Source: Jiangella rhizosphaerae (lineage in GTDB: Bacteria > Actinomycetota > Actinomycetes > Jiangellales > Jiangellaceae). Taken from it: a DNA stretch of 36,740 nucleotides. The DNA lies in the NCBI RefSeq assembly GCF_003579925.1, contig NZ_QUAL01000440.1, positions 1 through 36,740 of the forward strand, read 5' to 3'. A program made the translations under genes and the position numbers. The notes under the pieces were generated by a model. It did not search any database and was not told the DNA's origin. It saw only the letters and a list, made by a program, of their open reading frames with translations. Each line of letters begins with the position of its first letter. The first letter of the stretch is position 1. Below, one piece after another: positions 7,601-16,692 of this stretch.

Positions 7601-9283
7601 TCACGGGAGCCGGGCCAGCTCGTCGGTGAGGTCGTCCAGCCCCAGCGAGCCCATCGACAGCGCGGCCATGTGCCACGCCTTGAGGTCGAAGTCCGCGCCT
7701 CGCGCCGCCCGTGCGGCGTCGCGGCCGGCCAGCCACGCCCGCTCTCCCAGCTTGTAGCCGATGGCCTGTCCCGGCGCGCCCAGGTAGCGGACGATCTCGG
7801 AGTCGATGAAGGCCGGGTCGCGGCCGTTGAAGGCCCCGAAGAACTCGCGCGCCAGCTCCGGCGTCCACACCTCGCCGGGGTGGAAGGTCTCGCTGGCCGG
7901 GATGCGCAGCCGCAGGTGCATGCCGATGTCGATGATGACCCGGATCGCCCGCATGATCTGCGCGTCGAGGTAGCCGAGCCGGACCGCGGGGTCGGTGAGG
8001 TAGCCCAACTCGTCCATGAGCCGCTCGGCGTAGAGGGCCCAGCCCTCCGTCATCGCGCTCACCGAGCCCAGGCTCACCTGGTAGCGCGACAGCTGGTCGG
8101 CGACGTACACCCACTGCGCCAGCTGCAGGTGGTGGCCGGGGACGCCCTCGTGGTACCAGGTGCTGACCAGCCCCCACACCGGGAAGCGGGTCTCGCCCAG
8201 CGTCGGCAGCCAGGTGCGGCCGGGCCGGCTGAAGTCCAGCGACGGACGGCTGTAGTACGGCGCCGCGGCGGTGCCCGGCGGGGCGATCATCGCCTCGACG
8301 TGCTTGATCGGCTCGGCGAGATCGACGTGGGTGCCGTCGAGGTCGGCCATCGCGCGGTCCATGAGGTCCTGCAGCCAGGCCCGGACCTCCTCGACGCCCT
8401 CGATCGCCTCGCCGTGCTCGTCGAGGTGGCGCATGACGGCCAGCGGCGTGTGCCCTGGCAGGACGGCGTCGGCGGCCTGCTTCATCTCCTCGCCGATGCG
8501 GCGGAACTCGGCCCAGCCGTAGGCGTAGGCCTCCTCGAGGTCGAGCTCGGAGCCGGTCCAGTAGCGGGCGGCGACGGCGTAGCGCTCGCGCCCGACCGCG
8601 TCGGGCGTGCCCTCGGCAGCCGGGCGGTAGGTGGTGGCGAGGTAGTCGCGCAGCTCGGCCAGGCCGGCGCCGGCCTGCGCGGCCGCGGCGGTCAGCTCGT
8701 CGCGCTGCGCGTCGGGCCCCTTGGCCACGAACGACGTGTACCAGTCGGCCTCGATCCAAGTGTCGAGCTGCTCGATGACGGTGTCGACCTGACGCTGCGC
8801 GGCGTACAGGCCTCGCCGGTCGCCCTCCTCCAGCGAGGCGCGGAAGCTGCTGGCCGCGGCCGGGATGTTGCGCAGCCGCCGGCCGATGACGGCCCAGTCG
8901 TCGTCGGTGTCGGCCGGCATCATCTGGAACACCGACCGCAGCGACTGGACCGGCGAGAACAGGTTGCTGAGCTCGCGCAGCCCCTCGCCGGCGTCGTGCA
9001 GCGCCAGCGAGGCGGTCAGCCGCTCACGCAGCAGCCGCGCCGCCCGGCGCTCCTCGACGGGCAGGCCGGCGTCGCCCGCCGGGTGCTCGACGGCGTCCAG
9101 CTCGGCCAGCGTGGCGCGGCCGGCCTGCGCCACGGCCTCGCGGCCGGCCGGCGAGTAGTCGGGCATGGCGTCGACGCCGGGCCTGATGCCGAGCGCCGTC
9201 CCGACGAGCGGGTTCAGGTCGGCGATGGTCTCGACGTAGCGGTCGGCGATCTTCCGGGGGGTGTCGGCATCGTCGTGAGGCAC
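7601..9283 (-). CDS. DUF885 family protein, putative metallopeptidase
   Basis: A 560-residue protein matching DUF885. The hallmark STWYHEGVPGHHLQLAQWVY lies at about residues 374-393, with an HExxxxHH arrangement like a zinc-metallopeptidase site. A downstream Glu in EGWALYAERLMDELGY is also typical. DUF885 proteins are soluble, mostly uncharacterised and probably peptidases. I see no signal peptide, so a cytoplasmic location is likely. The start is the GTG at 9283; no good Shine-Dalgarno sequence is present, and CATGAT 6 nt upstream could be a weak leaderless-type -10 box. It follows panD by 50 bp on the same strand. Confidence 0.9.
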   Translation of the reverse strand: MPHDDADTPRKIADRYVETIADLNPLVGTALGIRPGVDAMPDYSPAGREAVAQAGRATLAELDAVEHPAGDAGLPVEERRAARLLRERLTASLALHDAGEGLRELSNLFSPVQSLRSVFQMMPADTDDDWAVIGRRLRNIPAAASSFRASLEEGDRRGLYAAQRQVDTVIEQLDTWIEADWYTSFVAKGPDAQRDELTAAAAQAGAGLAELRDYLATTYRPAAEGTPDAVGRERYAVAARYWTGSELDLEEAYAYGWAEFRRIGEEMKQAADAVLPGHTPLAVMRHLDEHGEAIEGVEEVRAWLQDLMDRAMADLDGTHVDLAEPIKHVEAMIAPPGTAAAPYYSRPSLDFSRPGRTWLPTLGETRFPVWGLVSTWYHEGVPGHHLQLAQWVYVADQLSRYQVSLGSVSAMTEGWALYAERLMDELGYLTDPAVRLGYLDAQIMRAIRVIIDIGMHLRLRIPASETFHPGEVWTPELAREFFGAFNGRDPAFIDSEIVRYLGAPGQAIGYKLGERAWLAGRDAARAARGADFDLKAWHMAALSMGSLGLDDLTDELARLP

Positions 9284-9333
9284 CGGCCCATCATGCCTCG
9301 CGCGCCGTCGTGGCGTGCGCCAGCCCCGGCCGA

Positions 9334-9756
9334 TCAGCCCGCGGCGACCGCGTCGCCCCGTACCTGGGCGGCCGCGCCGGGCACCGGCTCAGCGGGATCG
9401 GCGCCGGTCGCGACGATGCGGTTGGCGGCGTCGACGTGCACCACCCGCGGCTGGAACCGGCGCGCCTCGGCGTCGTCGACCAGCCCGTAGCTGATGAGGA
9501 TGACGAGGTCGCCGGGCTGCACGAGCCGGGCGGCGGCGCCGTTGATGCCGATGACGCCAGACCCCCTCGGGCCGGGGATGGCGTAGGTGGTGAGCCGGGC
9601 GCCGTTGGTGATGTCGACGATGTCGACCTGCTCGCCGGGCAGCAGGTCCGCGGCGTCGAGGAGGTCTTCGTCGACCGTGACCGATCCCACGTAGTGCAGG
9701 TCGGCCTGCGTCACGGTGGCGCGGTGGATCTTGCCCTTCATCATGGTGCGGAACAC
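9334..9756 (-). CDS. panD: Aspartate 1-decarboxylase
   Basis: Converts L-aspartate to beta-alanine for pantothenate and coenzyme A synthesis. The 140-residue proenzyme begins [20 protein letters not shown] and has YVGS with Gly24-Ser25, the self-cleavage bond that makes the catalytic pyruvoyl group from Ser25. Lys9, the Arg in GARLTTY and NGAAARL are also conserved. The GTG start at 9756 has AGGAGT 7 nt upstream; that ribosome binding site overlaps the stop of the preceding PH-domain gene, so translation is probably coupled. The other pantothenate genes (panB, panC) are not nearby. The last 15 residues form a variable tail usual in actinobacteria. Confidence 0.96.
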   Translation of the reverse strand: MFRTMMKGKIHRATVTQADLHYVGSVTVDEDLLDAADLLPGEQVDIVDITNGARLTTYAIPGPRGSGVIGINGAAARLVQPGDLVILISYGLVDDAEARRFQPRVVHVDAANRIVATGADPAEPVPGAAAQVRGDAVAAG

Positions 9757-9760
9757 GCGT

Positions 9761-11173
9761 TCACTCCTGGTCTCGCTCGCTCGATGCGGCCGGGGGGCCG
9801 TCACCGTCGGCGTGGCCGTCGGGTCGGGGGACCGACTGCTGCCGGTACCTCGCCATCCATTGTTCTGGAACATCGGTCTTGCGTGCCAGCCGAGCCCGTT
9901 CGGCCTGCTCTTCGGCGATGGCCCGGGCCTCGGCGGGCAGCCGGTGCGCGATGACCGCGTCGACCGGTCCGGGCGTGGTGTCGACGTGCACCGACGCCAG
10001 CCCGAGCCGGCGCTGCAGCGGCCCCTGCACGATGCGCACGCTCTGTGTCTTCGCGTGCGGCACGGTGGTGAGGTTGCGGTACAGCACGCCCTCGCGCACG
10101 ACGACGACGTGGTCGTCGACGCCGTAGGCCAGCCGCTTCCAGCCGAACGGGCGCAGCCAGCGCGCCGGCCGCGGCGCGTGCGTCAGCGGCACCGACAGCG
10201 GGTCAGAACCCGGCAGCACGTGCCGCAACACCTCGGCCGCCTCCTCGTACGTCGCCACCGGCAGCAGCGTGGACGTGCGCTGGCTGTCGTCGGACGACTC
10301 GCCGCTGTAGCCCGCGACGTCGACGTCCAGCCGCACCCAGCTCTTCCCTCTCCACAACAACGGCTGGCGCATGGCTACTCCCTGCACCCGGCCGGGCGGG
10401 ACGGTCTGGTGCTGGGTGTCGAGCAGGCCCTTGCGGATGCGGTAGCCGTCGGGCGACTCGGCCAGGACGAACGCGAAGTTGCGGCCCAGCTGGCCCCACA
10501 GCGCGGCGCCGATGGCGATGATGCCCGGCAGCATCGAGGACAGCAGGCCGACGGTCACCTCGCTGTCGCGGAAGAACAGCAGCGCGACGCCGAGGCCGAC
10601 GATGAACACCACACCGGCCACGAACGCGCCGGACAGCACCGTCGACCACACCAGCCGGTCCAGCGGCACCTCGTGCACCACCCGTTCCGGCGCCTCGGGG
10701 GTGTCGGCGTCGATGCCGGCGGCCCGGGCCAGTAGCTCGGCCCGCAACCGCACCGCGTCGTCGACGGCGAGGTACTGCAGCGGCGCCTCGGCCTTGCCGC
10801 CGCCGGCCACCTCGAGCCGCAGCTCGGAGACGCCGAGCAGCCGGCCGGCCAGCGGGCGGTTGATGTCGACGGCCTGCAGGCGGTCCAGGCGGACCCGGCG
10901 CGACCGGCGGTTCAGCATGCCGGAGTCGATGCGCAGCGCGTCGCCGTCGAACCCGTACCGGGTGAACCACCAGGACAGCAGGCCGGCGATCATGCCGACG
11001 ACGGCGAACGCCAGTGCGGTGAGGCCGAACCGGCCCATCTCGCCGGAGCGCAGCGCGTCCTGACCGCCGATGCCGATGGCGAGGGCGAGGAAGCCCCAGC
11101 CGCGCAGCAGTGGCGTGAGCGGGTGCAGCCGGCGGAAGTGCTCCGGCGTCGGGTCGACCCGGTCGACCTTCAC
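9761..11173 (-). CDS. Membrane-anchored bacterial PH-domain protein, YdbT-like
   Basis: A 470-residue membrane protein with repeated bPH_2 (DUF304/YdbT-type) modules. Each pairs hydrophobic helices (first pair at about residues 28-70) with a beta-rich segment; recognisable signatures are [34 protein letters not shown] and [32 protein letters not shown]. subtilis YdbS/YdbT are the known relatives, linked to envelope-toxin resistance; the role here is inferred to be in the membrane. It overlaps the smaller PH-domain gene upstream by 4 bp, forming the usual YdbS-YdbT-type pair, and is followed after 4 bp by panD. The C terminus is charged and disordered. Confidence 0.9.
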   Translation of the reverse strand: MKVDRVDPTPEHFRRLHPLTPLLRGWGFLALAIGIGGQDALRSGEMGRFGLTALAFAVVGMIAGLLSWWFTRYGFDGDALRIDSGMLNRRSRRVRLDRLQAVDINRPLAGRLLGVSELRLEVAGGGKAEAPLQYLAVDDAVRLRAELLARAAGIDADTPEAPERVVHEVPLDRLVWSTVLSGAFVAGVVFIVGLGVALLFFRDSEVTVGLLSSMLPGIIAIGAALWGQLGRNFAFVLAESPDGYRIRKGLLDTQHQTVPPGRVQGVAMRQPLLWRGKSWVRLDVDVAGYSGESSDDSQRTSTLLPVATYEEAAEVLRHVLPGSDPLSVPLTHAPRPARWLRPFGWKRLAYGVDDHVVVVREGVLYRNLTTVPHAKTQSVRIVQGPLQRRLGLASVHVDTTPGPVDAVIAHRLPAEARAIAEEQAERARLARKTDVPEQWMARYRQQSVPRPDGHADGDGPPAASSERDQE

Positions 11174-11664
11174 AGACCGGCCGCCTGCGCCTCACCCAGC
11201 GCCGACAGCCGGTCGCGCAGCCGCGCGGCCTCGGCGGCCGGCAGGCCGGGGATCTTCGCGTCGGTGGCCGGCGAGGCGGTGTGCAGCTGGACGGTGGCCA
11301 GCCCGTACCGCCGCTCCAGCGGCCCCGACGCGACGTCGACGAACTGCATGCGGCCGTACGGCACCACCGTCAGCCGGCGGTACATGACGCCGTGAGTGAC
11401 CAGCAGGTCGTCCAGCCGCTCGGCGTAGCCCCAGGCGCGCCAGTTCCGCGGGATCAGCCACAGGCCCCACACCAGCGCGATCAGCGCCGCGCCGACGACG
11501 GGTAGCACGCCCGCGAGCCCGAAGATCAGTCCCAGCACCACGCCGGCGACGGCGGCGACGAGCGTCACCGTGATGAGCAGCACCAGCCGGCGCAGGTCGA
11601 CGAGCTTGTGCGACACCTGCTGCCAGGCCTCGCCGGGCGGCGCGAAGAGCTGGTCCTGGTCCAC
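11170..11664 (-). CDS. PH-domain membrane protein, YdbS-like
   Basis: A 164-residue partner of the next gene. Two membrane helices (about residues 27-75) are followed by one bPH_2 module containing HGVMYRRLTVVPYGRMQFVDVASGPLERRYGLATVQLHTAS, the characteristic motif. The GTG start at 11664 is preceded 7 nt upstream by TAGCCT and no Shine-Dalgarno sequence, so this is probably the first, leaderless gene of the leftward unit PH-PH-panD. Gene pairs of this size and order are common in Gram-positive bacteria and the proteins probably act together in the membrane. Confidence 0.9.
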   Translation of the reverse strand: MDQDQLFAPPGEAWQQVSHKLVDLRRLVLLITVTLVAAVAGVVLGLIFGLAGVLPVVGAALIALVWGLWLIPRNWRAWGYAERLDDLLVTHGVMYRRLTVVPYGRMQFVDVASGPLERRYGLATVQLHTASPATDAKIPGLPAAEAARLRDRLSALGEAQAAGL

Positions 11665-11671
11665 GGCGATG

Positions 11672-11677
11672 AGGCTA
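11672..11677 (-). promoter_or_regulatory. -10 box for PH-domain/panD operon
   Basis: TAGCCT on the minus strand lies 7 nt before the GTG at 11664, predicting a leaderless transcript. It falls in the 39-bp gap after the DUF1684 gene. Confidence 0.55.
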
Positions 11678-11703
11678 CCTCGCCGCGTCGGCGCGTTCGC
11701 GCG

Positions 11704-12327
11704 TCAGCCGTGGCCCGGCGGAATCAGTTCGCCCGCCGCCACCTCGACGCCGAGGGTGTTGCCGGGCGGCGCGAGCGGACAGGTCCAGGCGGGGTCGTAG
11801 GCGCACGACGGGTTGTAGGCGAAGTTGAGGTCGACCACGAGTCCGTCGTGAACCGAGCCGCCGAGGTCGGCCCCCTTGACGGTGTCGAGCAGGTAGCGCC
11901 CGCCGCCGTAGGTGGCCCGGCCGGCGGAGGTGTCCTTGAGCGGAACGAAGATGCCGCCGCCGTACGAGTCGAGCCACCAGACGTCGAGGTCGCCGAACGG
12001 CAGGTGCAGCCGGCCGGCCAGCTCGAACGGCACGACGCCGTCGGTGGCGGTCGGCACCTCCAGCCGCTGCCGCTCGACGTCGGTGTCGACCGGCAGCACG
12101 AACCGCAGGCTCGGGTCGTACGGGACGTGCCGCAGCCCGGCGAAGCCGGCCCGCCGCTCGGGCGGGACCGGCGACGCGGGATGCGTGCGGATCAGCTCGT
12201 CCCGGCCGGCGGCCCACCGCTCGTGGGCCGCCGCCGGGTCGGACTCGCTCTCGGCCCGCACCCGGGCGTAGAGCGCGTGGACCCGGCGCCGCCAGTCGAG
12301 GACGTCGAGCGCGCCGATCGAGCTCAG
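11704..12327 (-). CDS. DUF1684 family protein, possible CTG start
   Basis: A cytoplasmic protein with the DUF1684 signature GGRYLLDTVKGADLGG...LDFNFAYNPSCAYDPAWTCPLAP, here VDLNFAYNPSCAYDPAWTCPLAPPGN. The biochemical function is unknown. The first standard start, GTG at 12261, would give 185 residues but cut off the family-like N terminus LDVLDWRRRVHALYARVRAE, which is encoded in frame upstream. No ATG, GTG or TTG occurs between that segment and the next upstream stop. CTG at 12325-12327 overlaps the TGA of the binding-protein gene (CTGA) and has AAGGGG 5 nt upstream, so I propose it as the start, giving 207 residues. It is probably translationally coupled to the osmoprotectant operon. Confidence 0.8.
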   Translation of the reverse strand: MSSIGALDVLDWRRRVHALYARVRAESESDPAAAHERWAAGRDELIRTHPASPVPPERRAGFAGLRHVPYDPSLRFVLPVDTDVERQRLEVPTATDGVVPFELAGRLHLPFGDLDVWWLDSYGGGIFVPLKDTSAGRATYGGGRYLLDTVKGADLGGSVHDGLVVDLNFAYNPSCAYDPAWTCPLAPPGNTLGVEVAAGELIPPGHG

Positions 12328-13304
12328 AGCAGCCCCTTGTCCTCGAGGTAGGCCCGTGCGACGTCGGGCGCCTGCTGCCGCTCGGCGTCGACCTGGGCGT
12401 TCAGCATGGCGAGGTCATCGGTGGTGAGCACACCCGCCAACTCGTTGAGCACCTCGGCGATGGCGGGGTCGCCCGCGCTCTCGGTGTTCACGACGGGCAC
12501 GAGGTTGTCGGCCGCCTGCAGGCCCTGGTCGTCTTCGAGGGCGACCAGGTCGAACTGCTCGAGCGTGCCGTCGGTGGTGCCGACCAGGCCGAGCTGCGCG
12601 TCGCCACGCTGGACCGCCTGCTTCGTCTCGCTCGTGCTGAACCCGGTGGCCAGTGGCGGGTCGACGATGTCGAGGCCGTAGACCGACTCCAGGCCCGGCT
12701 CGCAGAACGGGCGGTCGGGGCATTCCTCGACCGCGGCCAGCGTGATGGGCTGGCCGAGCGCCGCGAGGTCGGACAAGGTGGTGAGGTTGTTCTGCTCCGC
12801 GAACTCGTTGGTGACGGCGAACGCGTTCTGGCTCGCCGCCTCGGCGGGGTCGAGGATGGTGAGCCCGCGCTGCTCGGCCAGCGGCCGCGCGGCGTCGACG
12901 GTCTCTTGCGCGTCCGACGTGGCGATGGGCGCGTTGCTGGGAGCGTCGGGTCCGTTGATGGCGCCGTTGAGGTACTCGGCGAACGTGGCCAGGTACTCGG
13001 GCACGACGTCGATCTCGCCGCTCTCGAGCGCCGGCTCGTAGATCTCCCGGGCGTCGACGGACTGGATGTCGACGGTGTAGCCGGCGTTCTCGAGCAGTGC
13101 GGCGTACATCTCCTGCATGATCAGCATCTCGGTGAAGTTGGCGCCCCCGACGGTGAGGTCGCCGCCGCCACCGCCTTCGGTGGCCGTCGAGTCGCCGCCC
13201 TCCTCGAACGGGTCGTCGTCGCCGCCGCACGCCGTCAGAGTCAGCGCGAGGCCGGCCGTAGCGGCCAGCACGGCCGCTCGTCTCCGCATGGTCATGAGAT
13301 TCAC
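12324..13304 (-). CDS. Osmoprotectant ABC substrate-binding lipoprotein
   Basis: A 326-residue OpuAC/ProX-type binding protein. The signal peptide RRRAAVLAATAGLALTLTACGG ends in a lipobox with Cys, followed by an acidic/Gly linker. The mature domain has VGGANFTEMLIMQEMYAALLENAGYTVD, GEIDVVPEYLATFAEYL and TSETKQAVQRGDAQLGLVGTTDG, as in betaine, choline or carnitine binders. It is lipid-anchored outside the membrane and delivers ligand to the two permeases. The start is taken as the GTG at 13304 (AGAAGG 8 nt upstream); ATGs at 13295 and 13289 are alternatives. It follows the second permease gene by 90 bp, and its stop overlaps the proposed DUF1684 start. Confidence 0.92.
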   Translation of the reverse strand: MNLMTMRRRAAVLAATAGLALTLTACGGDDDPFEEGGDSTATEGGGGGDLTVGGANFTEMLIMQEMYAALLENAGYTVDIQSVDAREIYEPALESGEIDVVPEYLATFAEYLNGAINGPDAPSNAPIATSDAQETVDAARPLAEQRGLTILDPAEAASQNAFAVTNEFAEQNNLTTLSDLAALGQPITLAAVEECPDRPFCEPGLESVYGLDIVDPPLATGFSTSETKQAVQRGDAQLGLVGTTDGTLEQFDLVALEDDQGLQAADNLVPVVNTESAGDPAIAEVLNELAGVLTTDDLAMLNAQVDAERQQAPDVARAYLEDKGLL

Positions 13305-13394
13305 CGGTGTCACCTTCTGTGTCCCGTGCCGGGCATCGAACCCCGCACGCGTGTCCGGCGAGCACCCTGTCAGCGCCCGCGTGAAATCAGTCAA

Positions 13395-14129
13395 CTACGC
13401 GCCACTGACAACCTCTTCCTGCATCAGCGGCATTCCCCGGTCACGATCGGGTCTCGAACGGCGCCGCCGTGCGCGGCGCATGGGGTCGACGACCCGCTCC
13501 AGCCACGCCATCAGGCCCTCGACCACGAGCGCCAGCAGGCAGACGATGATCGCGCCGCCGATGATCTCGGGCACGTCCTGGCGGCCGAAGCCGCTGGTGA
13601 TGATGCGGCCCAGGCCCGGGCCGGAGATCACCGCCGCGAGTGTCGCGGTGGCCACGATCTGCACCGTCGCCAGGCGGATGCCGCCCATGATCAGCGGGAT
13701 GGCCAGTGGCAGTTCGACGCCGCGCAGCAGCTGGGTCCCGCTCATGCCCATGCCGCGGGCCGCCTCGACGGCGTCGCGGTCGACCTCGCGCATGCCGACG
13801 TAGGCGTTGGTGAGGATCGGCGGGATGCCGAACAGCACCAGCGCGATGATCGTCGTCCAGACCGACAGCCCCAGCGGCGTCATGTACAGCAGCGCCAGGA
13901 TCGCGAACGTCGGGACCGCCCGGCCCACGTTGCTGATGTTGATGGCCAGCGTCCCGCCGCGGCCCAGGTGACCCAGCCACAGCCCGATCGGCAGCGCGAC
14001 GACGCACGCCAGCAGCACCGCCGCCCCGCTGATCCACAGATGCTCGATCAGCCTGGTGCCGACCCCCGTGGGCCCGCCCCAGTTGTCGCCGTCGAGCAGC
14101 CAGGTCAGGCCGTCCACGAACGTGTTCAT
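13395..14129 (-). CDS. Osmoprotectant ABC permease, OpuCB/OpuCD-like
   Basis: A 244-residue inner-membrane subunit with about five to six helices. The binding-protein-dependent transport signature EAARGMGMSGTQLLRGVELPLAIPLIMGGIRLATVQIVATATLAA contains the EAA loop that docks on the ATPase. Extra N-terminal residues NTFVDGLTWLLDGDNWGGPTGVG precede the first helix. The ATG at 14129 overlaps the stop of the sister permease gene (ATGA). With the other permease it should form the heterodimeric channel of a glycine-betaine or choline importer. The C terminus is strongly basic (RRARRRRSRPDRDRG). Confidence 0.93.
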   Translation of the reverse strand: MNTFVDGLTWLLDGDNWGGPTGVGTRLIEHLWISGAAVLLACVVALPIGLWLGHLGRGGTLAINISNVGRAVPTFAILALLYMTPLGLSVWTTIIALVLFGIPPILTNAYVGMREVDRDAVEAARGMGMSGTQLLRGVELPLAIPLIMGGIRLATVQIVATATLAAVISGPGLGRIITSGFGRQDVPEIIGGAIIVCLLALVVEGLMAWLERVVDPMRRARRRRSRPDRDRGMPLMQEEVVSGA

Positions 14130-14830
14130 GCGGTCACCGTCCGCCGCCACGGCGTCAGCCATCGTTGGAGCCCGAGCAGCAACGCGTCGGCGATCAGCGC
14201 GAGCACCACGCAGAGCACCGACGCCGTCAGCACCTCGGCGTGGAAGTTGCTGCTCAGTCCGCGGTTGATGAGGTTGCCCAGACCGCCGTGGTTGACGATC
14301 ATGCCGACGGTGGTGAGGGCGACGGTCGACACCGTCGCCACGCGCAGCGCGGCGAACACCGCCGGCAGCGCCAGCGGCAGCTCCACCTTCCGCAGCAGCC
14401 GCAAGCCGTCGTAGCCCATGCCGATGGCCGCCTCACGGACGTCGTCCGGCACGGCGTCCAACCCGGTGAGGATGCCGCGGACCAGGATGGTCAGCGAGTA
14501 CAGCACCAACCCGATGATCACCGTCGTCGCCGAGATCTTGGTGAACGGCAGCAGCAGCGAGAACATCGCCAGCGACGGCAGGGTGTACAGCGCCGTCGAC
14601 GTGCCGAGGATCGCCCCGCGCAGCCAGCCGACCCGGCGGGCGACGACGGCGAGCACCAGCGCGACGGCGAAGCCGATGACGACGGAGACCACCGTGATGG
14701 TGACGTGCTGGCCGAGAGCGTCCATGATCTCGTCCTGCCGGGTTCGTATGTACTCGCCGCACACCCAGTCGTTGCGAACGAGGCAGTTGTCGGTCAGGGT
14801 TGCGGTATGAACGGGCCCGGAGAGCGCCAT
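14126..14830 (-). CDS. Osmoprotectant ABC permease, second subunit
   Basis: A 234-residue permease. The N-terminal NDWVCGEYIRTRQDEIMDALGQHVTIT leads into helices and the EAA loop REAAIGMGYDGLRLLRKVELPLALPAVFAALRVATVSTVALTTVG. It pairs with the following gene to form the import channel. The ATG at 14830 has no convincing Shine-Dalgarno sequence but has TAGCGT 7 nt upstream, so it fits a leaderless mRNA. The divergent ATPase gene begins only 24 bp away, or overlaps if its upstream ATG is used, so the promoters of the two halves of this transport system lie in or next to each other's coding ends. Confidence 0.92.
   Translation of the reverse strand: MALSGPVHTATLTDNCLVRNDWVCGEYIRTRQDEIMDALGQHVTITVVSVVIGFAVALVLAVVARRVGWLRGAILGTSTALYTLPSLAMFSLLLPFTKISATTVIIGLVLYSLTILVRGILTGLDAVPDDVREAAIGMGYDGLRLLRKVELPLALPAVFAALRVATVSTVALTTVGMIVNHGGLGNLINRGLSSNFHAEVLTASVLCVVLALIADALLLGLQRWLTPWRRTVTA
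14772..14800 (+). promoter_or_regulatory. Candidate promoter for ATPase gene
   Basis: TTGCGA (14772-14777), a 17-bp spacer and CAGGGT (14795-14800) lie 6 nt before an in-frame ATG at 14807. The -10 lacks the usual first T. It lies inside the divergent permease coding region. Confidence 0.35.
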
Positions 14831-14837
14831 TCCGTTG

Positions 14838-14843
14838 ACGCTA
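14838..14843 (-). promoter_or_regulatory. -10 box for permease operon
   Basis: TAGCGT on the minus strand lies 7 nt before the ATG at 14830, predicting a leaderless mRNA. It supports that start choice. Confidence 0.5.
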
Positions 14844-14854
14844 CCGAAGAACCG

Positions 14855-16002
<1,148 letters not shown>

Positions 16003-16009
<7 letters not shown>

Positions 16010-16020
16010 CGGATCAGGCG
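16003..16020. terminator. Stop-codon hairpin, 7-bp stem
   Basis: CGCCTGA (16003-16009), the tetraloop CGGA, then TCAGGCG (16014-16020): a perfect 7-bp stem whose arms contain the TGA stops of both converging genes. No T-tract on either side. Probable compact bidirectional terminator. Confidence 0.5.
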
Positions 16021-16607
16021 CTGCGCTCCTGGCGCTCGACCGGGGCCGGCTTCTTCTTGCGGTCGGCCTCGGGCAGCAGCTCGGTGTTCTTGTCCTCCCA
16101 CTTGATGAGGTCGACCACCGTCGGCGCCTCGGAGAGGTCGGGCCACAGGTCGTTCCACTCCGCGCCCTCGGCCAGCCGGGCCAGCTCGACGCTCGGGGTG
16201 GACGCGCCGGGGCGGGCGCTGCGGGCGGCGGCGATCTCGGCCTCGAGCAGATCCAGCCGCGACCGCATGACGTCGATGCGCTCGGAGGCGACGTCGAGCA
16301 GGCCGACCATGTGGTCGGTGAACTCGCGGTGCTCCTCGGAGTAGCGGGCGTGCGCCTCGGAATACTCGGCCGCCTGCTCGGCGCGGACCGTGGCCACCTC
16401 GATGCGCAGCCGGCGCTCCAGCCGGAGCACGAACGCGCCCAGGACCGCCGCCGCGACGGCGCCCACGGCGGCCGCGATGCGCGGCCACGGCCCGTCGAGG
16501 ACCATGGCGGCGACCGTCAGCGCGATCGCCGCGGCGGGTGCGGCGACGGCGAGCAGACGAACAGCAGTGAGACGACGGCGGTGACGGACGGAGGCCATGG
16601 GCGTCAC
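16014..16607 (-). CDS. Membrane-anchored coiled-coil protein, unknown function
   Basis: A 197-residue protein with two adjacent N-terminal hydrophobic segments (about residues 15-37 and 44-61). A long charged helix follows (about 62-125, RLERRLRIEVATVRAEQAAEYSEAHARYSEEHREFTDHM), probably a coiled coil facing the cytoplasm. The motif EWNDLWPDLSEAPTVVDLIKWEDK near the C terminus and a Lys/Arg-rich tail complete it. I do not recognise a named family. GTG at 16607 has AGAAGG 4 nt upstream; an ATG at 16598 (MASV) is an alternative. It is divergent from the hydrolase gene and convergent with the ATPase gene. Confidence 0.7.
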   Translation of the reverse strand: MTPMASVRHRRRLTAVRLLAVAAPAAAIALTVAAMVLDGPWPRIAAAVGAVAAAVLGAFVLRLERRLRIEVATVRAEQAAEYSEAHARYSEEHREFTDHMVGLLDVASERIDVMRSRLDLLEAEIAAARSARPGASTPSVELARLAEGAEWNDLWPDLSEAPTVVDLIKWEDKNTELLPEADRKKKPAPVERQERSA

Positions 16608-16679
16608 CGTACCTTCTGGGAAGGCGCGAATCGGACTTCACACGCCGCGCCACACCGGGAACTTCCGTCACGCGCGGGT

Positions 16680-16685
16680 TACGGT
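16680..16685 (+). promoter_or_regulatory. -10 box for leaderless hydrolase mRNA
   Basis: TACGGT lies 7 nt before the ATG at 16693, which has no Shine-Dalgarno sequence. No clear -35 hexamer. Confidence 0.45.
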
Positions 16686-16692
16686 GCTGGCC

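Noticed and set aside
12259-12261. GTG as the DUF1684 start
   Set aside because: It would remove a family-like N-terminal segment encoded in frame upstream; kept only as an alternative.
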